Of a DNA stretch of 64,000 nucleotides, positions 36,417 to 46,100 are shown piece after piece. Every line of letters starts with the position of its first letter. Positions within the stretch are counted from its first letter, which is position 1. The notes under the pieces were generated by a model. It searched no databases. It was not told the origin of the DNA and was given only the letters and a program-made list of their open reading frames with translations. This stretch comes from Neptunicella marina (GTDB lineage Bacteria; Pseudomonadota; Gammaproteobacteria; Enterobacterales; Alteromonadaceae): the NCBI RefSeq assembly GCF_014270035.1, contig NZ_JACNEP010000017.1:1-64000 (forward strand). The letters run 5' to 3'. A program made the translations under genes and the position numbers.

Positions 36417-36812
36417 ATGGCATCTCATAAGCGACTAAAAAGTGTTGTACAAAGCTCGGCTCACCATTCAGTGAGTGCGCTTTCTTTTGTGCATCCTCAT
36501 CTTGGTCAAGCTTGCGAGGAAGCAGGCCTGGAATCTATAGAAATCTATGTGTCTGATACTGAGCCATGCCCAGAAAGATTTTTACACATTGAACCACTGA
36601 GGCAGGCGCTAAATAGCCTCAAAGAAACATTCTATAGTTTGGTAGTTACTGAGGGGTTCGAGCCAAAAGATATTGAATCAGTAAAAATGGTTTTTGAGTT
36701 CAAGCATGGTCAGCTCGATCACTATTGTAGTGTTTGCACAGCTTCGTTGGTTAGTGCATCTAAAACGCACCAAAGTAAGGTTAATTACCTTGGAAACACA
36801 GAACAAGTTTAG
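36417..36812 (+). CDS. Unknown 131-aa protein in the island
   Basis: I do not recognise a family. The product is soluble, with no signal peptide or membrane helix. It begins with a basic His/Ser-rich segment, then a conserved-looking SALSFVHPHLGQACEEAGLE and a predicted alpha/beta body. Small single-domain proteins of unknown function are typical of integron cassettes. AGGAG precedes ATG 36417. It is followed 36 bases later by the HEPN gene on the same strand. Confidence 0.6.
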   Translation: MASHKRLKSVVQSSAHHSVSALSFVHPHLGQACEEAGLESIEIYVSDTEPCPERFLHIEPLRQALNSLKETFYSLVVTEGFEPKDIESVKMVFEFKHGQLDHYCSVCTASLVSASKTHQSKVNYLGNTEQV

Positions 36813-36848
36813 GCAAAGCTGGGCCGTTGCTAAAGACCTGAGGAAATA

Positions 36849-37475
36849 ATGAGCTACGACGAACACGATGCAGCAATGGACGATTTCTATGACAGGATTA
36901 GCGAAGAGCTATTTCCTGAACATAAAGAAATAGCTATTGAACAGTTCATCGAAGAAAGAATGCAGTCGTATTTCCTAAAGAATCCAAACGTAATTCATCC
37001 AGCGATTGAAAGCTCAAATCATGCCGGTGACCTTTTACAAGTTTCGCCATCTTGTGCATTAGTAATGTACACAACGGCAATAGAGCTTTACTTAAAGGCA
37101 GTTTTGCTAAAGCCTGTCTTATATGGAATGGTCCATAACGAAAATATTGCGGGGCTTATTGTTGATTCTTCAACAGGTCAGGCTGGCTTTAATCGGTACA
37201 ATAAACTGCTAACGGCGCTTTGTATCCAAGCTGCACAAATTGATTTAGCCTCTATTAAAGGTAAGGAAAATAAGCCGATCCTAAAAGAAGCAGAAGATGT
37301 TCAGTCGATTCGAAATAAGGTAGTACATCAGGGCTATAGGGTTACACCTGAAGAGCTGGGTCAAGCCAAAGATATTGCGTACCTTATGCTCACTGAGGTA
37401 GTAGAGCCCGTGCTAAACAACCTAGAATTAGTGATCGCAAGTAATGAAGCAGGCTTTTGTGTGTCAAAGGCTTAA
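36849..37475 (+). CDS. HEPN-domain protein, possible RNase
   Basis: Product of 208 aa, mainly helical. The helix ALVMYTTAIELYLKAVLL (about 70-87) and the motif IRNKVVHQGY (Arg 155, His 160: Rx4H) match the HEPN fold, in which the Arg and His are the RNA-cleaving residues of many toxins and antiviral effectors. The N-terminal 50 residues are acidic (DEHDAAMDDFYDRI). GAGGAA precedes ATG 36849. It lies directly upstream of an OLD-family nuclease, an arrangement that suggests defence, but no cognate antitoxin is obvious. An attC-like sequence follows its stop. Confidence 0.65.
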   Translation: MSYDEHDAAMDDFYDRISEELFPEHKEIAIEQFIEERMQSYFLKNPNVIHPAIESSNHAGDLLQVSPSCALVMYTTAIELYLKAVLLKPVLYGMVHNENIAGLIVDSSTGQAGFNRYNKLLTALCIQAAQIDLASIKGKENKPILKEAEDVQSIRNKVVHQGYRVTPEELGQAKDIAYLMLTEVVEPVLNNLELVIASNEAGFCVSKA

Positions 37476-37535
37476 CAAGCGGGACAAACTTTTCACTGGC
37501 GCTCTAAGCTTGCCCCTGTTGCGGGCGTTAGCTTC
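37470..37535 (+). other. attC-like recombination site (tentative)
   Basis: The sequence from GCTTAACAAGCGGGACA (starting about 37470) to GTTGCGGGCGTTAGC (ending about 37533) resembles an integron attC. It has an RYYYAAC-type outer box at the left, GCGTTA at the right, about 60 bases in between, and it sits right after a stop codon and before the next gene. The inner arms pair poorly by eye and no integrase gene is in the window, so this is only suggestive. Confidence 0.35.
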
Positions 37536-37557
37536 TCAAATTTAGCAAGGAAGAGTG

Positions 37558-39540
37558 ATGAGAATTGAATCAATTAGGATTGAGAACTTTAGATCTTTTA
37601 AAGATGAAACGATAAATCTAGATAACTACAACTGCTTAGTTGGTGCCAATGGTGCAGGTAAATCTACGGTTTTAAATGCTCTTAACCTTTTCTTTCGTCA
37701 ATATAAGGACGCAAGTACTGATCTAAGTAAACTATCAGAAAATGACTTTCATCATAAAGACACCAAAAGTGAGATCAAAGTAACTGTCACGTTTTGTGAT
37801 CTCAGTGATGAAGCTAAAGAAGCTTTGTCCGCCTATGTTAGGCAAGACAAACTGATAGTGACTTCAATCGCGACTTTTGATGAATCTAGCCAGAAGGCCG
37901 AAGTAAAACAATATGGTAATAGGTTAGGTATATCTGACTTTCGAAAGTGGTTTGATGCAAAGAAAGTTGGTGAAAAGGTAACTGAGCTTAAGTCTATATA
38001 TGATGAATTAAGCTCATCATATTCCGATCTTCCTACTGTTAAGCAAAAGCAAGCAATGGAAGATGCTCTGAATGAATATGAAGAGAAGAATCCAGATAAA
38101 TGCAGCCTAATACCATCGGAAGACCAGTTTTATGGAATTAGTAAAGGGGTAAATAAGCTTTCGCCATATATTCAGTGGGTGTTTGTCTCAGCATCAAAGG
38201 ATGCTACTACAGAAGCTGAAGAGTCAAAGAATTCTGCGCTGGGTCAGCTTTTGGAAAGGGCAGTAAGATCACGAGTCAATTTTAGCGATAGAGTTAAAGC
38301 TTTAAGAGAAAAATTGGTAAGTGATTACCAAAAAATGCTAGACGCAGAGCAAAGCGTTCTATCAGATCTTTCAAGTTCAATCGAAGCCCGGTTAAAGGTC
38401 TGGGCGAATCCATCAGCGACCGCAAAGGTAGAATGGAAGCAGGATCCTGAAAAAACTATTAAAGTAGATGAGCCATGGGCCCATGTAGTAATCGGTGAAA
38501 AAGGGTTTGACGGCGAACTAGGAAGGTTTGGTCACGGGATGCAACGCTCATTTTTGCTATCGTTGTTACAGGAGCTCGCATCTATTGGTAGTTCAGGACC
38601 GACCCTCATTATGGGTATCGAGGAGCCCGAACTTTATCAACATCCTCCACAAGCTAGATATCTCTCAGAAATCATCCAAGATCTCTCTTCACAAGGTTGT
38701 CAAATACTTGCTTGTTCTCATAGTCCGTATTTCATACCAGGAGACAATTTCTCATCCGTTAGAGTTGTTAGAGAAATAGGAGAGCCATGTTGTTCTGAAA
38801 TATCTAGTGTTGGTTATGATGAAATTACACAAAAGCTAAACGAAGTGGGTGAAAAACTTGTTCAAGAGTCTGGAATGTTAGCTAAGCTCTACCCAACATT
38901 AAGGCCTGAAATCAATGAGATATTCTTTTGCAAAAAGCTTATTCTTGTCGAAGGCATAGAAGATGTAGCTTACATAACCACCTATATTGAGCTTCTAAAT
39001 AAAAGGAACCAATTTAGGATGGAAGGATGGCACATAGTACCTGTTGGAGGTAAAAGTGAACTCATTCGTCCCATCTGTATAGCAAAAGCATTGAATATCC
39101 CTTTATATGTTATTTTTGATGGGGACAAGAATAAAGAAGACCTCGAGAAAATCGCTCAACTCTCTGAAAGTGAAGAAGAAGTAGATAAAAATAAGCTTCA
39201 GAAAATTCAGGGGGAAATCACTCGCCATAAAAAAGACAACAAAGCGATCTTAAAGCTCATGTGTGAGGATGAGGCTCTTCATTGGAGTGACACAACGATC
39301 CATCTAGACCGAATTACAATGTGGTCAACCAATATAACACAAGTGTCCGAGAGCGATTTTGGCGATCGCTGGAAAGACTTTCAAAATCAGTCTTCAGCAC
39401 ATTATGGTAACGTCAAAAACTTGAAGAAAAATCCGCTTGCAGTTGCCAAAGCTTTGGAGCTTGCATGGAAAGAAAATGTTAAAAGCCAATCTATTATAGA
39501 TCTGGTTAATAATATTTTGAGGCCAGAAGCCAACAGGTAA
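37558..39540 (+). CDS. OLD-family ATP-dependent endonuclease (AAA ATPase plus Toprim)
   Basis: Product of 660 aa. The N-terminal ABC/SMC-type ATPase has Walker A LVGANGAGKST (about 27-37), a signature-like region FGHGMQRSFLLSLLQEL, Walker B LIMGIEEPELYQHP (about 348-361) and the switch ACSHSPYF. The C-terminal Toprim nuclease has ILVEGIEDVAYI (Glu about 463) and VIFDGDKNKED (about 516-526). OLD proteins are DNA nucleases, and many act in phage defence. There is no UvrD-like partner as in Gabija, so it is a stand-alone (class 1-like) OLD or works with the HEPN neighbour. AGGAAG precedes ATG 37558 (a GTG sits just before). AGA/AGG-rich codon use contrasts with the host genes. Confidence 0.88.
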   Translation: MRIESIRIENFRSFKDETINLDNYNCLVGANGAGKSTVLNALNLFFRQYKDASTDLSKLSENDFHHKDTKSEIKVTVTFCDLSDEAKEALSAYVRQDKLIVTSIATFDESSQKAEVKQYGNRLGISDFRKWFDAKKVGEKVTELKSIYDELSSSYSDLPTVKQKQAMEDALNEYEEKNPDKCSLIPSEDQFYGISKGVNKLSPYIQWVFVSASKDATTEAEESKNSALGQLLERAVRSRVNFSDRVKALREKLVSDYQKMLDAEQSVLSDLSSSIEARLKVWANPSATAKVEWKQDPEKTIKVDEPWAHVVIGEKGFDGELGRFGHGMQRSFLLSLLQELASIGSSGPTLIMGIEEPELYQHPPQARYLSEIIQDLSSQGCQILACSHSPYFIPGDNFSSVRVVREIGEPCCSEISSVGYDEITQKLNEVGEKLVQESGMLAKLYPTLRPEINEIFFCKKLILVEGIEDVAYITTYIELLNKRNQFRMEGWHIVPVGGKSELIRPICIAKALNIPLYVIFDGDKNKEDLEKIAQLSESEEEVDKNKLQKIQGEITRHKKDNKAILKLMCEDEALHWSDTTIHLDRITMWSTNITQVSESDFGDRWKDFQNQSSAHYGNVKNLKKNPLAVAKALELAWKENVKSQSIIDLVNNILRPEANR

Positions 39541-39697
39541 ATATTGTCGGACTCACTAACGCTCACCGCAAATTTAGGCGTTGAATGTCCGCTCTTTGTC
39601 TTGATCTCACTGTCTGAAGCGGACTAATACACACTAACCATCTGATGACCGCTTCTCGCTCATAGCTGCCGGTTACATCCAGTCTACACTTTCTATA

Positions 39698-39710
39698 AAA
39701 AGTGTCAGAT
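39698..39710 (+). repeat. 13-bp inverted repeat, right copy
   Basis: AAAAGTGTCAGAT is the perfect reverse complement of 36140-36152. It also forms a local hairpin with ACACTTT at 39686-39692. The base run ATAAAAAGTG here equals the first ten bases of the 16-bp duplication at 32863. Confidence 0.45.
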
Positions 39711-39735
39711 GATATATGAATGACTACAGATAAAG

Positions 39736-39759
39736 AGCCAGCATTAAGCTGGCTTTTTT
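39736..39759 (+). terminator. Terminator between the island and cydB
   Basis: AGCCAGC-ATTAA-GCTGGCT is followed by six T on the plus strand. On the minus strand it is followed by CTTTAT and could also act weakly for cydB, which ends at 39764. Confidence 0.75.
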
Positions 39760-39763
39760 GATT

Positions 39764-40759
39764 CTACCAATAACGCAGTTCAGTGGATTTACCACGGAAT
39801 ATCCAGTAGGAAAATAAGGTGTACGCCACAATCACCGGTAAGACAAAAATTACTCCATAGAAGATAAAACGCAGGGCTTCCGGCGCACTGGCGGCTTGTT
39901 CAGCCGTTAACTGATTCGGTACCACATAGGGAAAATAGCTGTAAGCCAGTCCCAGAATACAAAGTACAAACAAACTGGTTACTGCGCCAAAAGGGATCCA
40001 GCAGCCGAAATCGTTTTGATGGGGGACCAGTCGTAAATATCTGTCTACTACAGCAACGATAAGTACACACATCACAGGAACCGGCAATAGTAACAGTGCC
40101 GCCGGCATCGATAACCAGCGCTCGGCCACTGCAGGGCTGATAAGCGGGTTGATAATACAGATGCCTGCAATGCCAATCGCCGCTAACCAGCCGGCACGAC
40201 GTGCCCATTTGGCCGCATATTTTTGCACACTGCCTTCTGTTTTAAGTACCAGCCAAGCACCACCAATATAGGCGTAAGCGGCTGCAACACCAGCGGCACT
40301 TAATAGTGCAAAAGTGTACGCCTGCCAGTCGCTTTTAAACCCCATTACATACATGCCTAATGCATAACCCTGGGTTAATGCGGCAATAAGTGAACCGAGT
40401 TTAAATAGTCGATCCCATAAAAGCTGATGATGAGTAACCGCTTTAGCTCTGAAATCAAAAGCTACACCTCTTAAAATTAACGCGCTCAACATGATAGATA
40501 CCGGAATGTAGAGTTCGTGCAGTACCAGACTGTAAGCCTGAGGGAAAGCAATTAACAGAATACCAATGGCCAGTACTAACCAGGTTTCATTGGCATCCCA
40601 GAAGGGACCTATGGATGCGATCATCTGGTCGCGCTGCGTTTTATTGTTCATAGGTAACATGATGCCAACACCCAGATCATAACCATCCAGAATGGCGTAG
40701 ATAAGCACGGCCAGCCCCATCAATATTAAAAAGATATCAGGTAAGTATTGTTCAAGCAT
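39764..40759 (-). CDS. cydB: Cytochrome bd ubiquinol oxidase subunit II
   Basis: Integral membrane subunit of a bd-type quinol oxidase, 331 aa. The family N-terminus is LPDIFLILMGLAVLIYAILDGYDLGVGIMLP. Further sequences are FWDANETWLVLAIGILLIAFP and HELYIPVSIMLSALILRGVAFDFR, with about eight to nine helices in all. A longer in-frame start exists, but ATG 40759 has AGGAG upstream and overlaps the cydA stop by eight bases. Length and neighbour resemble the CioB (cyanide-insensitive) branch. No CydX-like small gene was seen after it. Confidence 0.94.
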   Translation of the reverse strand: MLEQYLPDIFLILMGLAVLIYAILDGYDLGVGIMLPMNNKTQRDQMIASIGPFWDANETWLVLAIGILLIAFPQAYSLVLHELYIPVSIMLSALILRGVAFDFRAKAVTHHQLLWDRLFKLGSLIAALTQGYALGMYVMGFKSDWQAYTFALLSAAGVAAAYAYIGGAWLVLKTEGSVQKYAAKWARRAGWLAAIGIAGICIINPLISPAVAERWLSMPAALLLLPVPVMCVLIVAVVDRYLRLVPHQNDFGCWIPFGAVTSLFVLCILGLAYSYFPYVVPNQLTAEQAASAPEALRFIFYGVIFVLPVIVAYTLFSYWIFRGKSTELRYW

Positions 40760-42137
40760 GAGTTTGCTCCTGCTGAGAAGCGCTGTTTTGCGCAGTAAGC
40801 GAACGACTGTAATTAAGTTCACTCAATTCATATTCTTCCACTTTGACCGACTTGCGTGCCATATAAAATAAGGTGTGCAGATAGGCGCCAAGTAAAACCA
40901 CATAAAGGGTCAGATATAAGGCTAAGGAGAAACCAACATTTTGTGGTGCGATAGGGGTGACTGCATCAGCGGTTTTTAATACCCCTTCTACCAGATAAGG
41001 TTGACGGCCGATTTCGGTAACGTACCAACCCGCTAACGTGGCAAGCCAGCCAGAAAAACTCATGGCAACCAGCGCTTTTTGGGTGAATGAATTGAGCTTT
41101 TTATGTCTTTTTAATTGATAGGTGGCGTACCAGCTGATCAGCAGCATTAACATGCCGGTTGCAACCATTACTCTGAAGCCAAAAAAGACGGGTTTTACCG
41201 GTGGATGTTCGGCAAATTCTTCCAGCCCTTTTACTTCACCATCCACTTTGTGCGTCAGGATAATACTGGCCATATTGGGGATAGGGATTTCAAAGTGATT
41301 GGTTTTTTGTTGTTCGTCTGGCCAGGCAAACAGTAACAGGGGTAAACCTTTTTCTGTTTTCCATGCGCCTTCCATCGCTGCAACTTTTTGCGGTTGATGC
41401 TCAAGGGTGTTTAAGCCGTGCATATCGCCAGCCAAAATTTGCAGTGGGATCAGTATCGCTGCGCAATACACAGCGGTTTTAAGTGCCAGTTTAGGAGCAC
41501 GTTTATCATCACCTTTTAATAAGCGGTATGCCGATATACCTGCAATCAGGAAGCTGGCGGTCAGGCCGGATGCCAGTAGCATGTGGGTTAAACGATAAGG
41601 CATAGAGGGATTAAAAATAATCTGCCACCAGTCAACCGGATGGGCGACACCATTGATCATTTCAAAGCCGGTTGGGGTATGCATCCAGGAGTTAAGGGCG
41701 ATGATCCAAAATGCGGAAATACTGGTGCCTACGGCAACAATCAGACTGGAAAGTGTATGTAACCAAGGCGGCAGGCGATTAATGCCAAATAACATCGCGC
41801 CTAAAAAAGTCGCTTCAAGAAAAAAGGCAGTGAGCACTTCATACCCTAATAAAGGGCCTGCAATGTTGCCGACCTTTTCCATAAAGCCTGGCCAGTTGGT
41901 ACCAAACTGGAATGACATGGTGATACCTGATACCACCCCTAAGGCAAAGGTAAGCGCGAATATCTTGACCCAGAAGCGATAAATTCGCATCCATACCGGA
42001 TGTCCGGACAATTGATGGCGCAATTTGAAATAAAACAGGAACCAGCCCAACGCAATGGTGATGGTTGGAAACAAAATGTGAAAACTAATATTAGCGGCAA
42101 ACTGGATCCGCGATAAAACTAAGGTGTCTAACATCAT
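40752..42137 (-). CDS. cydA: Cytochrome bd ubiquinol oxidase subunit I, short Q-loop type
   Basis: Haem-bearing subunit of 461 aa, shorter than E. coli CydA (522) because the quinol loop is short, as in CioA-type oxidases. Visible are SRIQFAANISFHILFPTITIALGW (haem ligand His), TMSFQFGTNWPGFMEKVGNIAGPLLGYE, FWIIALNSWMHTPTGFE and the GFRVMVATGMLM helix after the loop. It reduces oxygen to water with little pumping and functions at low oxygen. GGGAGTC precedes ATG 42137 (second ATG adjacent). A palindromic repeat element begins 23 bases upstream of the start. Confidence 0.94.
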   Translation of the reverse strand: MMLDTLVLSRIQFAANISFHILFPTITIALGWFLFYFKLRHQLSGHPVWMRIYRFWVKIFALTFALGVVSGITMSFQFGTNWPGFMEKVGNIAGPLLGYEVLTAFFLEATFLGAMLFGINRLPPWLHTLSSLIVAVGTSISAFWIIALNSWMHTPTGFEMINGVAHPVDWWQIIFNPSMPYRLTHMLLASGLTASFLIAGISAYRLLKGDDKRAPKLALKTAVYCAAILIPLQILAGDMHGLNTLEHQPQKVAAMEGAWKTEKGLPLLLFAWPDEQQKTNHFEIPIPNMASIILTHKVDGEVKGLEEFAEHPPVKPVFFGFRVMVATGMLMLLISWYATYQLKRHKKLNSFTQKALVAMSFSGWLATLAGWYVTEIGRQPYLVEGVLKTADAVTPIAPQNVGFSLALYLTLYVVLLGAYLHTLFYMARKSVKVEEYELSELNYSRSLTAQNSASQQEQTHA

Positions 42138-42159
42138 GACTCCCAGACAGGTTTAAGCA

Positions 42160-42425
42160 AGAGCGTGTTGATCTTCGCGGTATGAATTTTGTTCTAACTA
42201 AACACTTTTTAATCGCGACGCTTATTTGCAGGCCTAATGGATTAAGTCAAAAATAAGCAACAAAGAGTAAAAAGTGTTTAAGACGAACCCTTCGGGCAAC
42301 GTTTGCGCGGCATTTCTACTGCTTCAGCACGCATTTATGTAGAACAACTACACTGCATTTGTGCTTTATTGTTTAAATACCGCGCAACTAGTTGCAAAAA
42401 TATACCGCAAAGATCAACACGCTCT
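42160..42425. repeat. 266-bp palindromic MITE-like element upstream of cydA
   Basis: 24-bp inverted termini (42160-42183 and 42402-42425, 23 of 24 matching; the left one begins AGAGCGTGTTGATCTT) enclose nested inverted repeats. These are TAAACACTTTTTA (42199-42211) with 42268-42280, GCTTATTT (42220-42227) with 42251-42258, and TTGCGCGGCATTT (42303-42315) with the matching AAATACCGCGCAA near 42375-42387. It has no coding potential. The element fills almost the whole gap between the GbsR-type regulator and cydA. Confidence 0.75.
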
Positions 42426-42442
42426 AGTAAAAAATAATGCGA

Positions 42443-42976
42443 TTATTTGGTAAGACGATCTTTGAGCTCCAGTACTTTTCCGACTCCTGAGCCGAGCTTT
42501 AACAGGGTTTTCAGCTGTTCTGGTTTCATGCGTTGCACGTCGTCAAACCAACTGCCGAACATTTCCAGCAGGTTGTGAATTTGTTGCATTTGATTAAGGG
42601 CGTATTCGTTGGTGTCACTGTTGTTATGGCTCATTAACTGGCCACGTAACAGTGATAGTGTCGGATCCATTTCCCGTTTACGTCTTTCTACCATCACCTG
42701 CATACCAAGATCCCAGATACTGCCATTAGGCTTAAAGTAGTCCTTGCGATCACCCAATACCGACTGGGTTCTAATCAGGTTCCAGCTTTGCAGTTCTTTA
42801 ATACCCATGCTGACATTACCCCGCGAAATACCCAATGTGGCGGCTATTTGGTCAGCATTTAATGGGTCTTCGCTAAAAACGATCAGTGCAAACATCTGGC
42901 CGACTGTGCGGTTAAATCCCCAGCGACTGCCCATTTCACCAAAATGCATGATGCATGACTCAAGCTCAGGTGACAT
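42443..42976 (-). CDS. GbsR/MarR-type transcriptional regulator
   Basis: Product of 177 aa with a winged helix (MFALIVFSEDPLNADQIAATLGISRGNVSMGIKELQSWNLI) and a helical C-terminal dimerisation part. The N-terminal sequence HFGEMGSRWGFNRTVGQ is characteristic of the GbsR-like subgroup. AAGGAATA precedes ATG 42976. It lies upstream of cydAB on the same strand, separated only by the palindromic element, so it may regulate that oxidase. The effector is unknown. Confidence 0.85.
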   Translation of the reverse strand: MSPELESCIMHFGEMGSRWGFNRTVGQMFALIVFSEDPLNADQIAATLGISRGNVSMGIKELQSWNLIRTQSVLGDRKDYFKPNGSIWDLGMQVMVERRKREMDPTLSLLRGQLMSHNNSDTNEYALNQMQQIHNLLEMFGSWFDDVQRMKPEQLKTLLKLGSGVGKVLELKDRLTK

Positions 42977-43107
42977 TTTTATTCCTTGTTTGAATTTTCA
43001 GAAATTATTGAAAATAATAAATCTAAGTTTGATTTAACGCAATAAAGATTCAAATAAAGTTTGTTGGAAAAGGGGAAAGTGTTGCTGGACGGCGGAAAAC
43101 TGGCATT

Positions 43108-43133
43108 AAAAAAGGCAGCGATGGCTGCCTTTT
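43108..43133 (-). terminator. Terminator of the M36 protease gene
   Basis: AAGGCAGCC-ATC-GCTGCCTT followed by TTTT on the minus strand lies 22 bases after the protease stop. Confidence 0.85.
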
Positions 43134-43154
43134 GACTTAGTTAACTTGCGATAG

Positions 43155-46100
43155 TTATTTCTTTAAACGTCTTCTTAGTGCCAGAGGAAGCATTAAGAAA
43201 ATGGATAACCAACCCAATGAACCACCACTGCTATGTTTAGGTGGTGTCACAACAGAAGGTTTGTTGGCAACATTGACAGTAACTGTTGAGCTTACTGTGT
43301 CTGTTCCATCACTTACTGTGAGTTCGAAGGTCAGTGTTGTATCACTGTTTACCGAAGGAGCCGTTACCGTCAAGGTCTCAGTATCCTCACCTGATACAGT
43401 TGCACTTGGTCCGTCAGTCTGGACCCAGCTGTATGTTAGGTTGTCGCCATTTCGGTCGGTGGCAGCTGCTGTTATCGTGGTTGAACTACCTTCCTGTACA
43501 CTCGCAGACGCTTCTACGGTTAACTGTGGTTTAGCGTTATCACAACTTACCGAGTCGCCAGCAATAACTTTAGAGAATACAGGTGTATTCACGTTGCTGA
43601 TTGTCACGTTATCGATAAACCAACCATACTCAGCCGCAGCTGAATCACTGCCCAGTCGGAAGCGTAACTTAACCTGACTACCATTTAATGCGGTACCAAA
43701 GTTAATGCTTTCCATCCCGCCCGCAGAGGTGGCTAAATCACCGTTCATGCCGGTAAAGGCTTTACGTCCACTTAGCACCTGACGAGGATTGTCAATTAAC
43801 GTGCCACTGTATCCATTTTCGAATACACCGCCAATGTCTGTCACATCAACCCAGTCACTGCCATTGACGCTGATTTCGACAACACCACCATCCCACTCTT
43901 CTTCAATCCAGTAGAAGTGCCAGAAACTAACGGTAAAGTCACCGTTGTAACCCACTTCAAATGCATTTGATTCATAAGCAACGTCTGATTCAAAATCGTT
44001 GTTGTAAATCAGCATGGTTGTTGCGCCTAAATCAACACCTGGGTTCAGTGATTGCAGGAAGCCGGTATTTGCCATGTCTGCTACACGTGTACCTTCAGCT
44101 AAATCTCCACCAGCTTGCACATGCTCTTTCCAGTTCTGGAATATTGCCGCTGTTTCCATATCGGAGGTGGCTGTTTGTTCTACAGGCTCAACTGATTCAA
44201 AATCCATGTTGACCATGGTGCTAAAGCTCATATCAGGCGCTTCAACAATCTCGTCATCGGCGGTCTGCTCTGGGAAGGTTACTTTTAATTCCAGATCATC
44301 TGCGGTACCGGCAGAATTCAGGGTTAATTTGATGGTATTACTGGTGGCACTTGCAAAAGGAGCAATCTCATCAAATGTTACAATGCCATCATTTTCAAAG
44401 GTAACATCCTGATCACCTACAACTTCAACTTTTGCTGTTACACCTGTTAATGTTTCGGTACCTGTATTTTTGATTGTGACTGAAATAGTACCGGTTTCAC
44501 CCGCATCTAAGATACTGTCATTGGTACAGTAACCTAAATCAGTTCCATCAAAGGTTGGGTTAAAGTCTACTTTTGTGGCATTAAATGTCGCAAGCTCTGA
44601 CTCATAAGACTCAACTACACCTGCGTGGGTATCATCAAAACGTTCGGGAGATACCGCACCAAGACCCATACCACGACGGGCAAATGCTTTAAGTGCCAAA
44701 TCGAAGTCGTCATGATCAGTTGCATACATAGTCGCTAATACCGCATCACGAGCCTCAGTAAAGGTAGGCGCAACCGGGGTGACTTTATAGGATGCAACCA
44801 GATAGGTTGCCATGCGTGACTGGGCTTCTTCAAAACCATATTTGTTGATTAAACCGACATAGATATCCCACAACATGGAACACCAAACTGTACCTGAACC
44901 ATGCACTTCCGGATCGACAGTGATGTAATCAAAGGTTAATGGATTGATATCCATATTTGGTGTGTATGGGTAAGCGCGGATACCGTAATAGTAATCAGCA
45001 ACGTAACTTACGGCTGCGTAAGGCACCTGAAACTCTTCATTACCTTCAATTTCTGCGTCGGCCGCACGTGCCAGGAACATCATCGCATGGAAATCACCCC
45101 ATCCTTCACCCATTGAGCCGCCCTGATTATTGATTAGACCAGAAGCATTGCCAACCAGACGGTTAGATATATAGTGACCCCATTCGTGAGCGATGACTGC
45201 GTTATCGAAAGTAGAGTCTTTCAACGCGAAGTTGTTGAACATTTCAACTGTCACCGTATCGCCGGCATCAATAAGGTCGTAAATGCCATGTCCGTCAGCA
45301 TAATTCAGACCCATAGAAGGAATTTTAACCGCAGCATCTTCACCGCCCATAGGGGCAGGGGTGCCATCATCGGTATTGTTTACAATAATTGCGGCTTTGG
45401 CACCGGCTTCCTGAGCGTGCAGTACTTTCAGGGTAAAGTTACAGGCCCCACGATCAATAATGGCAATTTTACCTGCTAAATCGGCAGCATTTGTCGCGAC
45501 TTCACAACCGTCATTGATTGGTGCTGTGCCATCTTCCAGACGGACAGTATCACCTTCAATCCCGGTAAATTGCTGAGGTCCAAAAGATGCGGTTTTAGAG
45601 GATTGCAATAACCCTAAATCTGCGTGTGAAGTGACAGTGACACCAAAATCAACACCAACCACTGCATCTTTGCTTTGCCACAGGTATTGTTGCATACGAG
45701 GGCTGGCACCATCGGCAGGAGTACTCATATTGGCATTATCAAAACCACTGAAATCCTGAGCCTGTACATGCAATGGATCGCCTTCCACACCTCCTCTGTC
45801 ATAGTTAACCAGCTGAGCGTTACCAGCAGCTTCATCAAAACCATAGTCATAATAAAAATCATGCAGGAAGTTGGTCATGTAAAACAGGTTAACAACCGCA
45901 GCTTTGCGATTGTTATAGCTATTGGCAGGCTCACTGTCTTTTAAAACATAATCAAAGGTCTGAGCTGAAGTTGTTTCTGCTGTTAAGTCGCCGGTGCCAT
46001 AACCATCAGGTGCAATTAAATCTGCATAGGCGAACACGTTATTACCCGAGGTAATAGTGGCATCTGGTGATAACCAGGGATCATTTGTACTTATGGCACT

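Noticed and set aside
37558-39540. OLD nuclease as Gabija GajA
   Set aside because: No UvrD/GajB-like helicase gene lies downstream; the next gene is cydB on the opposite strand.
42160-42425. Palindromic element as a tRNA or riboswitch
   Set aside because: No cloverleaf or CCA end, and the near-perfect 24-bp inverted termini indicate a repeat element.
43201-43677. 158-codon open frame antisense to the M36 protease (and others such as 44014-44412)
   Set aside because: Low-complexity Val/Ser/Thr composition mirrors the repeat-rich opposite strand; no ribosome site, so treated as shadows.
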